Positions 20,156 through 27,982 of a DNA stretch of 64,000 nucleotides are shown here, piece after piece. Within the stretch, counting starts at the first letter, position 1. Each line of letters opens with the position of its first letter. The stretch is from Nocardioides plantarum. GTDB lineage: Bacteria > Actinomycetota > Actinomycetes > Propionibacteriales > Nocardioidaceae. The DNA lies in contig NZ_VDMS01000001.1 in the NCBI RefSeq assembly GCF_006346395.1, forward strand, positions 868,001 to 932,000. Reading direction: 5' to 3'. Below the pieces are notes generated by a model. The model worked only from the letters and a program-made list of their open reading frames with translations. It did not search any database and had not been told where the DNA came from. Position numbers and translations under genes: made by a program.

Positions 20156-20554
20156 ATGAAGCACCTCAGGTACGCCGCCGCCGCCGCGATCGTCGCCGGC
20201 CTCGTCACGACCGGAGCCGGGACGGCACCGGCCCACGCCAGTGGGGGCGACAGCGTCCGCGTCACCAAGTCCGGGACGTGCTCCCACGCCCGCTGGACGA
20301 TCAAGGCCAAGGAGGACGACGGTCGGATCGAGGTCGAGGCCGAGATCGACAGCAACCGCTCGGGGCAGACGTGGAGGTGGGTGCTGAACCACAATGGCTC
20401 GCGCTCGGCCACCGGCACGGCCCGCACCGCCGGACGCAGCGGCTCGTTCTCGATCGAGCGCCGGCTGCCCGACGCCAAGGGCTCGGACGCCTTCACCTTC
20501 AAGGCGACGCACGGCAGCCAGGTCTGCACGGCCCGGGTCCGCTACCCGGCGTGA
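20156..20554 (+). CDS. Small secreted protein with a disulfide-type cysteine pair
   Basis: A 132-residue protein with a Sec signal (cleavage after APAHA near residue 28, very like the neighbour at 19189) and a mature domain of about 100 residues. Two cysteines (Cys42 and Cys124) near its ends could close the fold with a disulfide. The pattern, with alternating beta strands and RWTIKAKEDDGRIEVEAEID, resembles small actinobacterial extracellular proteins of unknown role. AGGAG lies 7 nt before the ATG. Confidence 0.75.
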   Translation: MKHLRYAAAAAIVAGLVTTGAGTAPAHASGGDSVRVTKSGTCSHARWTIKAKEDDGRIEVEAEIDSNRSGQTWRWVLNHNGSRSATGTARTAGRSGSFSIERRLPDAKGSDAFTFKATHGSQVCTARVRYPA

Positions 20555-20588
20555 CCGCGTCGACCCGACCCACGGGCATGATCGGGGC

Positions 20589-21869
20589 ATGAGCCCCCGA
20601 CGCCTCGTGAGCAGCCCGGTGGCCCAGTTCCTGGCCGCCGGGCTGCTCGTCGTGATCGTGCTCATCGTCGTCACCACGCTCCTGGGCCAGCGCGCCGCGC
20701 GCGACGAGGCGATCTCCGACGCGCGCGAGATCACCACGGTGCTGGCCGGCTCGGTGGCCGAGCGCTCCATCCCCACCGGCCTCGTCGACGGCGAAACCGG
20801 GGCGATCGACCGCTTCGACCTGCAGGTTCTGCCCCGGCTCGTCGTGGGCGACGTACGCCGGGTCAAGATCTGGGATCGCGACGGCACCGTGGTGTGGTCC
20901 GACGAGGCCCGGCTGATCGGTGAGACCTTCGGCCTGGACGAGGAGGAGACCGACGTGCTCGACCACGGCGGCACCGACGCCGAGGTCTCCGACCTGACCG
21001 AGCCCGAGAACCGCTGGGAGGTCGACGGCGGCAGCCTCGTCGAGGTCTACACCCGCATCGAGTCCCCGGAGGGCGATCCCCTGCTGTTCGAGGCCTACTT
21101 CGACGCCGACGAGATCGACGACCGGCAGGCCGAGCTGGTCGCCCCGTTCCGCACCATCACCGTCGGGGCGCTGCTCGTGCTGGTCGTCGTCGCCACCCCG
21201 CTGCTCCTGGTGCTGACCCGTCGCCTCCACCGCGCGGCCGACGAGCGCGAGCGCCTGCTCGTCGCCGCCGCGGACGCCTCCGACGCCGAGCGTCGACGGA
21301 TCGCCCGCGACCTGCACGACGGCGTCGTCCAGGATCTCGCCGGCACCACGTTCGCGCTCTCGGCCCTGGCCCGCACCGCGGCCGACACCGAGGAGCGCCG
21401 TCAGGTGCTCGAGGCGACGCAGAGCCTGCGCTCCAGCATGCGCAGCCTGCGGTCGCTGCTCGTCGAGATCCACCCGCCGGGGCTCGCCGCCGACGGACTG
21501 CCCGCCGCGCTGCACGACCTCACCGCAGCCGCGGTCGACGTCGGGGTCGAGGCGACGGTGCACGTCGACGACCTCGACGGCATCGCCGACGACACCGTCG
21601 CGCTGACCTGGCGGGTGGCCCAGGAGGCGATCCGCAACACGCTGCGGCACGCCCGGGCGCGGCGGCTCGACGTCGACGTACGCCGTGAGGCCGGCACCCT
21701 GGTGCTCACCGTCGGCGACGACGGGGTGGGCTTCGACCCCGCCCGGGTCCGCGGCAGCTCCTACGGGCTGCGCGGCCTGACCAGCCTGGTCCGTGACCAG
21801 GGTGGACGCCTCGAGGTCACCTCGTCGGTCGGCTCCGGCACCGTGGTCCGCCTGGAGGTGCAGGGATGA
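20589..21869 (+). CDS. NarL-family sensor histidine kinase
   Basis: A 426-residue membrane kinase. TM1 is near 13-33, an extracytoplasmic sensor spans about 34-187, and TM2 is near 190-210. A HisKA_3 dimerisation domain follows with phospho-acceptor His243 (RRRIARDLHDGVVQDL), then a C-terminal HATPase (NTLRHARARR, VGDDGVGFDP, GLRGLTSLV). The sensor region is acidic and PAS-like (RVKIWDRDGTVVWSDE). Its stop overlaps the ATG of the response regulator, so they form one signalling pair. The signal is unknown. Confidence 0.9.
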   Translation: MSPRRLVSSPVAQFLAAGLLVVIVLIVVTTLLGQRAARDEAISDAREITTVLAGSVAERSIPTGLVDGETGAIDRFDLQVLPRLVVGDVRRVKIWDRDGTVVWSDEARLIGETFGLDEEETDVLDHGGTDAEVSDLTEPENRWEVDGGSLVEVYTRIESPEGDPLLFEAYFDADEIDDRQAELVAPFRTITVGALLVLVVVATPLLLVLTRRLHRAADERERLLVAAADASDAERRRIARDLHDGVVQDLAGTTFALSALARTAADTEERRQVLEATQSLRSSMRSLRSLLVEIHPPGLAADGLPAALHDLTAAAVDVGVEATVHVDDLDGIADDTVALTWRVAQEAIRNTLRHARARRLDVDVRREAGTLVLTVGDDGVGFDPARVRGSSYGLRGLTSLVRDQGGRLEVTSSVGSGTVVRLEVQG

Positions 21870-22519
21870 CCACGCCGCGGCCGACCGTGCGCGTCGTGCT
21901 CGTCGACGACCATGCCCTGGTCCGCCACGGGCTGGCCCAGCTGCTCGACGGCGCCGACGACATCGAGGTGGTCGGCCAGGCCGCCGACGGCGAGGCCGCG
22001 ATGGCGGTGCTGGCCGAGACCCGACCCGACGTGGTCGTGATGGACCTGCAGATGCCCGGCGTCGACGGCGTCACCGCGACCCGGCGGGTCGTGGCCGACC
22101 ACCCCGGCACCCAGGTGCTCGTGCTGACGTCGTACTCCGACGCGGAGCGGATCGTCGCCGCCCTCGACGCGGGCGCCGTCGGCTACCTGCTCAAGGACGC
22201 CGACCCCGACGACGTGATCGAGGGCGTGCGCGCGGTGAGCCGCGGCGAGTCGCCGATCCACCCGCGGGCCGCCCGGTCGCTGCTCACGGCCCGGCGCTCC
22301 TCCCCCACGCCCCTCGAGCTGACGCCTCGCGAGACCGAGGTGCTGTCGCTCGTGCGTGCCGGGATGGCCAACAAGCAGATCGCCCGCCGGCTCGGCATCT
22401 CCGAGCGCACCGTGAAGTCGCACCTCACGTCGACCTTCGCCCGCATCGGCGTGCAGGACCGCACGCAGGCCGCGGTCTGGGCCGAGCGCCACGGCGTGGG
22501 CGACCGACCGATTAGTTGA
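21866..22519 (+). CDS. NarL/LuxR-type response regulator
   Basis: A 217-residue regulator: receiver domain (1-120) with acidic pocket VDDH and phospho-acceptor Asp60 (VVMDLQMPG), and a C-terminal LuxR helix-turn-helix (LTPRETEVLSLVRAGMANKQI, then RTVKSHLTSTFARIG). It is coupled by ATGA overlap to the kinase above. Its 3' end overlaps the convergent tspO gene by 8 bp. Confidence 0.92.
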   Translation: MTTPRPTVRVVLVDDHALVRHGLAQLLDGADDIEVVGQAADGEAAMAVLAETRPDVVVMDLQMPGVDGVTATRRVVADHPGTQVLVLTSYSDAERIVAALDAGAVGYLLKDADPDDVIEGVRAVSRGESPIHPRAARSLLTARRSSPTPLELTPRETEVLSLVRAGMANKQIARRLGISERTVKSHLTSTFARIGVQDRTQAAVWAERHGVGDRPIS

Positions 22520-23000
22520 GGTGCCAGATGGCCGCGTTGAGCGCGGTCGCGAACGCCACCCACGCGGCGTACGGCGCCATCAGCAGCGCCGCGGTGCGCC
22601 GGCGCGTCCAGAACAGCGCGATGGTCACCGCCACGGCCACGAGGAGCACGACGATCTCGACCAGCGCCAGGCCGTAGCGGTCGGCGCCGAAGAACAGCGG
22701 CGTCCACGCGGCGTTGAGCACCAGCTGCACCGCCCAGGCGGTGAGGGAGCGGTCCCAGCCGACCCGCTGCCACACCAGCCAACCGGCGATCGCGATCAGC
22801 ACGTAGAGCACCGACCACACGGGCCCGAAGACCCAGGCGGGCGGGGCGAACGACGGCTGGTCGAGGGCGTCGTACGTCGAGCCGGCCGACGACGCGGCGA
22901 GCCCGCCGAGGCCGGCGGCGACCGCGACGGCCGCCAGGAAGCCGAGCAGCGCGAGCCAGGGCGCCGCCGCCGAGGTAGGGGTCCGGTCGGTGGTGCTCAT
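22512..23000 (-). CDS. tspO: TspO/MBR family membrane protein
   Basis: A 162-residue protein with five membrane helices, the family's fixed topology. Signature residues: PSFAPPAWVFGPVWSVLYVLIA, LNAAWTPLFFG, and the C-terminal YAAWVAFATALNAAIWHLN. TspO binds tetrapyrroles and other hydrophobic ligands and modulates oxidative-stress responses. The ATG giving MSTTDRTPTS was chosen. An alternative ATG three codons upstream is possible. Confidence 0.9.
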   Translation of the reverse strand: MSTTDRTPTSAAAPWLALLGFLAAVAVAAGLGGLAASSAGSTYDALDQPSFAPPAWVFGPVWSVLYVLIAIAGWLVWQRVGWDRSLTAWAVQLVLNAAWTPLFFGADRYGLALVEIVVLLVAVAVTIALFWTRRRTAALLMAPYAAWVAFATALNAAIWHLN

Positions 23001-23053
23001 GGGTTCCATGCTGCCGTCCGCGGCGGGCCCGCACCACCGCGGGCGTCCGCCGG

Positions 23054-23617
23054 TCAGATGACGCCGGTGTGCTCGAGCAGGATCTTGAGCCCGATCCCGA
23101 TCAGGACCAACCCGCCCACGACCTCGGCCGGGCCGCGGAACTTCACGCCGGCGCGGTGGCCGAGCCACACCCCGACCGCGGTGAGCACGAACGTCGTGAC
23201 GCCGATCAGCGTGGCGGCCCCGGCGACCGAGACGTCGAGGAACGCGAAGCTGATGCCGACGGCGAGGGCGTCGATGCTCGTGGCGACGCCGAGGAGCATC
23301 AGCTCGCCGAACGGCACCCGGCCGTCGCCGTCGTCCTCGTCGTCGTCGCCGAACGCCTCCCAGATCATCTTGCCGCCGATCGCGGCCAGCAGGACGAAGG
23401 CGATCCAGTGGTCGATGCTCGTGACGTAGTCGCGGAACCCGGTCGCGACCGCCCATCCCAGGACGGGCATCAGGCCCTGGAAGAGGCCGAAGGTGAGGGC
23501 CAGCGCGAGCACGCCGCGGCCAGATAGACGCTTCATCTGCAGGCCCTTGCCGAGGGCGACGGCGAAGGCGTCGGCGGACAGGCCGACGGCGATCAGGAAC
23601 AGGGTGACGAGTGACAT
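23054..23617 (-). CDS. mntP: Manganese efflux pump MntP
   Basis: Exports Mn2+ across the plasma membrane. The 187-residue product has six hydrophobic helices and the conserved acidic motifs: DAFAVALGKG (Asp16) in helix 1 and TSIDALAVGISFAF in helix 4. An acidic loop (FGDDDEDDGDGR) sits on the cytoplasmic side between the two halves. The leader carries a yybP-ykoY riboswitch, known to sense Mn2+ and to control mntP genes, which confirms the substrate. Confidence 0.95.
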   Translation of the reverse strand: MSLVTLFLIAVGLSADAFAVALGKGLQMKRLSGRGVLALALTFGLFQGLMPVLGWAVATGFRDYVTSIDHWIAFVLLAAIGGKMIWEAFGDDDEDDGDGRVPFGELMLLGVATSIDALAVGISFAFLDVSVAGAATLIGVTTFVLTAVGVWLGHRAGVKFRGPAEVVGGLVLIGIGLKILLEHTGVI

Positions 23618-23680
23618 GGCGAGGGCTTCCGGTCGGAGTGCTGCCGGAGTGACCTGCGGGGTCGCTTCGGCACGGTTGAG

Positions 23681-23807
23681 GTGCCGAAGGTCTCGCTCAC
23701 CCGGTCCGAGCTGCTGGACCGGGCGGTACGCCGGGTGGCGAGCCACCGGTATGTCGACGTACCTCCGCGCCCTGCACGCAGGACTGGTCGGGAACTACTC
23801 CCCTTCG
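23681..23807 (-). ncRNA. yybP-ykoY manganese riboswitch upstream of mntP
   Basis: Read on the minus strand, the leader contains the family's two most conserved blocks: CGAAGGGGAGTAG (23807 to 23795) and AGCGAGACCTTCGG (about 23696 to 23683). CGAAGG and CCTTCG pair as stem P1. The same 3' strand, CTTCGGCAC (23689-23681), can instead pair perfectly over 9 bp with GTGCCGAAG (23673-23665), giving a mutually exclusive expression-platform hairpin. Mn2+ binding should stabilise P1 and switch mntP on. The hairpin has no U tract, so control may be translational or Rho-dependent. Confidence 0.9.
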
Positions 23808-23826
23808 AGTGGCCGAGTCTGGCACA

Positions 23827-24843
23827 TCAGTGCCGGAGGTACACATCGATCTCGTCGTGCAGGCGCGCCTTGACGTCGTCGGGGGCGAACGACGCGGACA
23901 CGCCGGCCCGGGCCAGGTCGGCCAGGCCCTGCTGGTCGAGGTCGAGGAGGTCGGCAGCGACCTCGTACTCGTGGTTGAGCGAGGTGCCGAACATCGGCGG
24001 GTCGTCGGAGTTGATCGTCACCACGACCCCGGCGTCGACGAAGGCGCGCAGCGGGTGCTGGTCGAGCGAGGCGACCGCGCGGGTGGCGATGTTGGACGAC
24101 GGGCAGACCTCGAGCGGGATGGCCCGCTGGGCCAGGTGCTCCAGCAGCTCGGGGTCGGCGGCGGCCGAGGTGCCGTGGCCGATGCGCTCGGCGCCCAGCA
24201 GGCGCAGGGAGTCCCAGATCGTCTCGGGCCCGGTGGTCTCGCCGGCGTGCGGCACCGAGTGCAGCCCCGCCGCCCTGGCCTTCTCGAAGTGGGGCGCGAA
24301 CTGGGCCCGCGGCACGCCGATCTCGGGGCCGCCCAGCCCGAAGCCGATCAGGCCCTCGGGGCGGTGGTCGAGCGCGTAGCCCAGGGTGGCGTCGGCGGCC
24401 GGGAGACCGGACTCGCCGGGGATGTCGTAGATCCAGCGCAGCACCAGCCCGAAGTCACGCTCGGCGGCGACCCGGGCGTCCTCGATCGCCTCGGTGTAGG
24501 CCTCGATGGGCACCCCCGCCAGCACCGAGGTGTACGGCGTGCAGGTCAGCTCGGCGTAGCGGACCGACTGGGTCGTGGCCAGCTCGCGAGCGACCTCGTA
24601 GGTCAGGAACCGCACGTCGTCAGGCGTGCGGATGAGGGCCACGACCGCCAGGTAGACCTCGATGAAGTGGGCGAAGTCGCGGAACTCGTAGAACGCGCGC
24701 AGGGCCTCGGGGTCCGAGGGCACGGTGCCGGGGTGGCGCTCGGCCAGCTCGGCGACGATCGGCATCGAGGCAGATCCGACGTGGTGGACGTGCAGCTCGG
24801 CCTTGGGCAGGCCGGCGACGAAGTCGGCGAGGGGGTGGGTCAC
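23827..24843 (-). CDS. Adenosine deaminase family enzyme
   Basis: A 338-residue zinc amidohydrolase. Ligand motifs are visible: LPKAELHVHHVGSAS (His-x-His), SVPHAGETTGP (third His and catalytic Glu), GAERIGHGT, and VTINSDDPPMFGTSL (Asp pair). The HHVGS variant in place of the classical HLDG of adenosine deaminase is typical of an actinobacterial subgroup. In that group some members are aminodeoxyfutalosine deaminases of menaquinone synthesis, so adenosine is only one candidate substrate. A GTG start is used with GGAG about 10 nt upstream. The 18-bp tandem repeat lies in its promoter region. Confidence 0.85.
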   Translation of the reverse strand: MTHPLADFVAGLPKAELHVHHVGSASMPIVAELAERHPGTVPSDPEALRAFYEFRDFAHFIEVYLAVVALIRTPDDVRFLTYEVARELATTQSVRYAELTCTPYTSVLAGVPIEAYTEAIEDARVAAERDFGLVLRWIYDIPGESGLPAADATLGYALDHRPEGLIGFGLGGPEIGVPRAQFAPHFEKARAAGLHSVPHAGETTGPETIWDSLRLLGAERIGHGTSAAADPELLEHLAQRAIPLEVCPSSNIATRAVASLDQHPLRAFVDAGVVVTINSDDPPMFGTSLNHEYEVAADLLDLDQQGLADLARAGVSASFAPDDVKARLHDEIDVYLRH

Positions 24844-24860
24844 GACGGGAATGCTCCCAG

Positions 24861-25020
24861 ACCTCGGTGGTCGACGTGCTCGGTGGTCGAGGCGCTCCAC
24901 GTGTTCGGTGGTCGAGCCGACCTCGGTGGTCGAGCCGACCTCGGCGGTCGAGCAGACCTCGGTGGTCGAGCAGACCTCGGTGGTCGAGCCGACCTCGGTG
25001 GTCGAGCTTGTCGAGACCCC
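24861..25020 (+). repeat. 18-bp tandem repeat array (CGGTGGTCGAGCNGACCT)
   Basis: Six units in exact 18-bp phase start at 24906, 24924, 24942, 24960, 24978 and 24996. Two looser copies start at 24864 and 24881, and the array closes with CTTGTCGAGACC. Single-base variants exist (GGCGGTCGAG, GAGCAGACC). It fills almost the whole gap between the DsbA-like gene end and the deaminase start. There are no unique spacers, so it is not CRISPR. Confidence 0.9.
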
Positions 25021-25021
25021 G

Positions 25022-25744
25022 TCACTCGAGCTCGTCGAGGAGCTCCTTGCCGTCGGGGTTGGTGCTGAAGACCTTGCCGTCGACCAGGACCGTGGGCGTG
25101 CTGTTGACCCCGGCCTTCTGGGCCTCCTTGGTGGCCTCGCGGGCGAAGTCGTTCTCGCCCGCCTTGATGCCGTCGGACACCGCCGCCTTGTCCGCACCGG
25201 CCTGGACCGCCAGCTTGATGAGGGCGTCCGCGTCGGGGAAGGAGGACGCCGTCTCCTCCGGCTGGTTCTCGTAGAGGAGGTCGTGGAACTTCTTGGCGAC
25301 CTCGGGGCCGGACTCCTTGAGCACCACACCGAACGCCCCGGTGGAGCGCGCGGAGTAGTCGCCGGCCTGGCTCAGCAGGATGAACGGGCGGTAGTCGACC
25401 TGCACCTTGCCGTCGTTGGCGAGCTCGGTGAGCTTGGTACGGGTGTTGGACTCGAGCTGGCCGCAGAACGGGCAGAGGAAGTCCTCGTAGATGACGACCT
25501 TCTTGGGCGCGTCGTCGGGGCCGATCGTGACGCCGTAGGCGCTGGTCCCCGCGTCGCTGGCGTCGACGTTGTTGTTCTGGCTGACGAAGTAGAAGACCGC
25601 GCCGATCAGCACCAGCACGACCGCGACCACACCGCCGACCATCAGGTTGCGACGGCGCTCCTGCGCCTTCGCCTGGGCCTTGAGCTCCGCGAGCCGCTCG
25701 GCCCGCTGGGCCGCCTTGGTCTCGGCCCTGTTCTTGCTCGCCAT
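25022..25744 (-). CDS. Membrane-anchored DsbA-like thioredoxin-fold protein
   Basis: A 240-residue protein: a charged cytoplasmic N-terminus (AETKAAQRAERLAELKAQAKA), one membrane helix near 35-55 (LMVGGVVAVVLVLIGAVFYFV), and an exported thioredoxin fold of the DsbA/DSBA_4 type. The active site is CPFC (in YEDFLCPFCGQLES) and the cis-Pro loop is NSTPTVLVDG. It should oxidise or isomerise disulfides in exported proteins. Its ATG overlaps the stop of the MauE-like gene upstream, a natural redox partner. Confidence 0.9.
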   Translation of the reverse strand: MASKNRAETKAAQRAERLAELKAQAKAQERRRNLMVGGVVAVVLVLIGAVFYFVSQNNNVDASDAGTSAYGVTIGPDDAPKKVVIYEDFLCPFCGQLESNTRTKLTELANDGKVQVDYRPFILLSQAGDYSARSTGAFGVVLKESGPEVAKKFHDLLYENQPEETASSFPDADALIKLAVQAGADKAAVSDGIKAGENDFAREATKEAQKAGVNSTPTVLVDGKVFSTNPDGKELLDELE

Positions 25745-26277
25745 CAGTCCACACCTTCCGGGGTCGGTTCACGGTCGAGCTCGTCGAGCTCGTGCTCGAG
25801 GTCGGTCGTCGTACGGCGTCGGAACAGCACCGAGTCGAGCGCGAGCCGGCCGGGGCCGGCCCACACCACCAGCAACGACGCCGCGAGCAGCGCGACGTCG
25901 CGGGCGATCTCGTACGGGTACTTCGACGACGCGTCGGGGTCGTAGCCGCCGCCGCCGAAGCAGCCGCAGTCGATCTCGATGCCGCGGGCCCAGACCGACG
26001 CGATGCCGATCACGAACCCGACGAACAGCACGGCCGAGATCGCGGCGGCGCCGCGGCTCATCACCCCGACGACGAGGGCGAGGCCGATGACGACCTCGAT
26101 CGCGGGCAGGGCGTAGCCGACCGGCTCGACCACGGAGAGCGGGAGCAGGTCGTAGGCCTGGACGGCACGCACGCTGCCGAGGGGGTCGGCCAGCTTGGCC
26201 ATCCCCGCCCAGATCCAGACGCCGCCCACCACCAGGCGCGCCACGAGCGCGACCCACCCGACTGCCGACCTCTTCAC
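25744..26277 (-). CDS. MauE/DoxX-like four-helix membrane protein
   Basis: A 177-residue protein with four membrane helices of the MauE family (ARLVVGGVWIWAGMAKL, ALPAIEVVIGLALVVGVM, AISAVLFVGFVIGIASVWA and DVALLAASLLVVWAG). A cysteine motif, IDCGCFGGGG, lies on the external side. MauE-like proteins are thought to act as quinone-linked redox partners in disulfide formation, DsbB/VKOR fashion. Here it is co-translated with the DsbA-like protein. The GTG start is preceded 8 nt upstream by TACTGT, a leaderless-type -10 box. Confidence 0.85.
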   Translation of the reverse strand: MKRSAVGWVALVARLVVGGVWIWAGMAKLADPLGSVRAVQAYDLLPLSVVEPVGYALPAIEVVIGLALVVGVMSRGAAAISAVLFVGFVIGIASVWARGIEIDCGCFGGGGYDPDASSKYPYEIARDVALLAASLLVVWAGPGRLALDSVLFRRRTTTDLEHELDELDREPTPEGVD

Positions 26278-26285
26278 ATCGCAGC

Positions 26286-26291
26286 ACAGTA
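26286..26291 (-). promoter_or_regulatory. Leaderless -10 box of the MauE/DsbA-like operon
   Basis: TACTGT on the minus strand, 8 nt before the GTG at 26277. It faces the orn promoter 48 bp away. Confidence 0.5.
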
Positions 26292-26338
26292 GACGGCTCG
26301 ACTGAACCGGCCCTGAGAGCCCGGTGGGGGCCACGGCC

Positions 26339-26344
26339 TAGGGT
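26339..26344 (+). promoter_or_regulatory. Leaderless -10 box of orn
   Basis: TAGGGT, 8 nt before the orn GTG, with no Shine-Dalgarno sequence. Confidence 0.55.
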
Positions 26345-26352
26345 GGCTGACC

Positions 26353-27057
26353 GTGAGTGCTGCCAACGACCGCCTGGTCTGGATCGACTGCGAGATGACC
26401 GGCCTCGACCTCGGGGCCGACGCCCTGGTCGAGGTCGCCGCCCTGGTGACCGACTTCGACCTCAACGTCCTCGGCGAGGGCGTCGACATCCTCGTCAAGC
26501 CACCAGCCGAGGCCCTGGAGCAGATGGTGCCGTTCGTGCGCACGATGCACGAGACCTCCGGGCTGCTCGACCAGCTCGAGCAGGGCGTCACCCTCGCCGA
26601 GGCCGAGGCCGAGGTGATGGCCTACCTCCGGGAGCACTGCGCCCCCGATAGCCGTCCCCCGCTGGCCGGCAACACCGTCGCCACCGACCGCGCCTTCCTC
26701 GCGCGGGACATGCACGAGCTCGACGGGTTCCTGCACTACCGGATCGTCGACGTGTCCTCGATCAAGGAGCTGTCGCGCCGGTGGTTCCCGCGCGCCTACT
26801 TCGCGGCCCCCACCAAGCGGGGCAACCACCGCGCCCTGGCCGACATCCAGGAGAGCATCGAGGAGCTGCGCTACTACCGCGAGACCGTCTTCGTCACCCC
26901 GCCCGGACCCGACACGACCACGGCCCGCGAGGTCGCGTCCCGCCACGGCGGAGCCCTCACCGGGCTCGGTCCGACGCCCGCCGAGGCCACCGCGAAGCCC
27001 TCCTCACCGGTCGCCTCCGAGACCACCGCGCAAACCGATTCTGAGACTGCGCCCTAG
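26353..27057 (+). CDS. orn: Oligoribonuclease
   Basis: A DEDDh 3'-5' exonuclease that finishes RNA decay by degrading di- to pentanucleotides, including pGpG from c-di-GMP turnover. The 234-residue product contains all five catalytic residues: [10 protein letters not shown] (Asp12, Glu14), [11 protein letters not shown] (Asp), and [10 protein letters not shown] (His and Asp). The C-terminal 40 residues form a Thr/Ala/Pro extension beyond the usual length of about 200. tRNA-His follows 52 bp downstream. Confidence 0.93.
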   Translation: MSAANDRLVWIDCEMTGLDLGADALVEVAALVTDFDLNVLGEGVDILVKPPAEALEQMVPFVRTMHETSGLLDQLEQGVTLAEAEAEVMAYLREHCAPDSRPPLAGNTVATDRAFLARDMHELDGFLHYRIVDVSSIKELSRRWFPRAYFAAPTKRGNHRALADIQESIEELRYYRETVFVTPPGPDTTTAREVASRHGGALTGLGPTPAEATAKPSSPVASETTAQTDSETAP

Positions 27058-27109
27058 ACCCTCTACACTTTCTCCCGGTCCTGCCGGTGCTTCGCCGAGC
27101 AGGTTCATG

Positions 27110-27185
27110 GTGGGTATAGCTCAGCTGGTAGAGCGCCGCCTTGTGGTGGCGGATGTCGCGGGTTCAAGTCCCGTTACTCACCCCA
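27110..27185 (+). tRNA. tRNA-His (GUG)
   Basis: Cloverleaf with acceptor GTGGGTA/TACTCAC, anticodon stem CCGCC/GGCGG around TTGTGGT (anticodon GUG) and T loop TTCAAGT. Discriminator C is followed by an encoded CCA. A G at 27109 supplies the G-1 identity base of tRNA-His. Confidence 0.96.
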
Positions 27186-27193
27186 ACAGATTC

Positions 27194-27226
27194 GGCCCCT
27201 GACCTGCGGCAACGCAGTCAGGGGCC
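27194..27226 (+). terminator. Rho-independent-type terminator after tRNA-His
   Basis: A 14-bp stem with one bulged C (GGCCCCTGA-CTGCG with CGCAG-TCAGGGGCC) closing a GCAA tetraloop, 9 nt beyond the tRNA. A short T-rich tail (CTTCGCTTCT) follows. Confidence 0.85.
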
Positions 27227-27333
27227 GCTTCGCTTCTCGCACATCAGACCTCGTCCCGGGTCGAGCCGGCCTGCGGTGCGCGGCGCCTCCTCGGTCACGG
27301 CGCGGGATCACGTCGCGCGACGAGGCCCTCAGC

Positions 27334-27768
27334 TCACGGCATGTCGCCGATGCTCACCGGCCGCGCGTCGGGGTGGGCATGCCACCACCGGTGGTTCAGC
27401 GACGTGCGGGCGGAGTCGTAGAGGTGGTCGACGAGCCAGCGTCGGGCCTCTGCCCGGGTGACGAAGCGGTGCGCGAAGCTCCGCTGGCCCCGCTCCGAGT
27501 AGAAGACCACCCAGCCACCGCCCTCCGGAAGGACGTAGAGGCCCTCGGCCCCGTCGTAGCGGTCGTCCCGGACGGATGTCGAGGCGAGACCATGCCGCTC
27601 GACCCACCGGTCGACGTCCTCCCGCGTCACCGAGATCAGGTCGACGAACCTGACCTCGTCGATCGAGACGCCGGTCGGCAGCTGGTCGACGGCCCACCTG
27701 AACGTGTTCCCTCCCAGGATCGCGCGGATCTGATCGTCGGGCGGCCGAGGTGTGAGCTGCAGGGACAT
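27334..27768 (-). CDS. Hypothetical protein
   Basis: A soluble 144-residue protein with no signal or membrane segment. It alternates charged helices and strands and contains tryptophan- and arginine-rich patches (EGGGWVVFYSERGQR and LNHRWWHAHPDARPV). The middle resembles small immunity- or DUF-type proteins, but I do not recognise it. The ATG at 27768 gives MSLQLTPRPPDD. Upstream in-frame starts up to 27846 cannot be excluded. It lies between the tRNA-His terminator and the divergent catabolic operon. Confidence 0.55.
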   Translation of the reverse strand: MSLQLTPRPPDDQIRAILGGNTFRWAVDQLPTGVSIDEVRFVDLISVTREDVDRWVERHGLASTSVRDDRYDGAEGLYVLPEGGGWVVFYSERGQRSFAHRFVTRAEARRWLVDHLYDSARTSLNHRWWHAHPDARPVSIGDMP

Positions 27769-27922
27769 GTCCACTTCCACGCGTGAGGGCGCAGGTCGTC
27801 GACGACCTGATGGTGAACGAGTCTGCTTCATCGGCCGCAGGTTCATCGCGATGCCGCTCGGTCATGCCGCGCGCATGGGCCCGTGCGCGCCGGAGGGACC
27901 GACCAGATTCCTCGAAACAGTG

Positions 27923-27952
27923 GTGTTGCATCCGTGTGAACCCGGCTATAGT
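27923..27952 (+). promoter_or_regulatory. Promoter of the catabolic operon
   Basis: GTGTTG (27923-27928) and TATAGT (27947-27952) separated by 18 bp form the most consensus-like promoter in the window, in a noticeably A+T-richer patch. About 30 nt downstream lies the ATG with AGAGGA. A perfect 10-bp palindrome, GAGGATCCTC (27973-27982), abuts the start codon and overlaps the ribosome binding site, so it is a possible operator or occluding hairpin. Confidence 0.6.
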
Positions 27953-27982
27953 GAGGAAATATTCAGAACTGAGAGGATCCTC

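Noticed and set aside
24861..25020. Possible CRISPR array
   Set aside because: The 18-bp units abut each other with no unique spacers and no cas genes lie nearby, so it is a simple tandem repeat.
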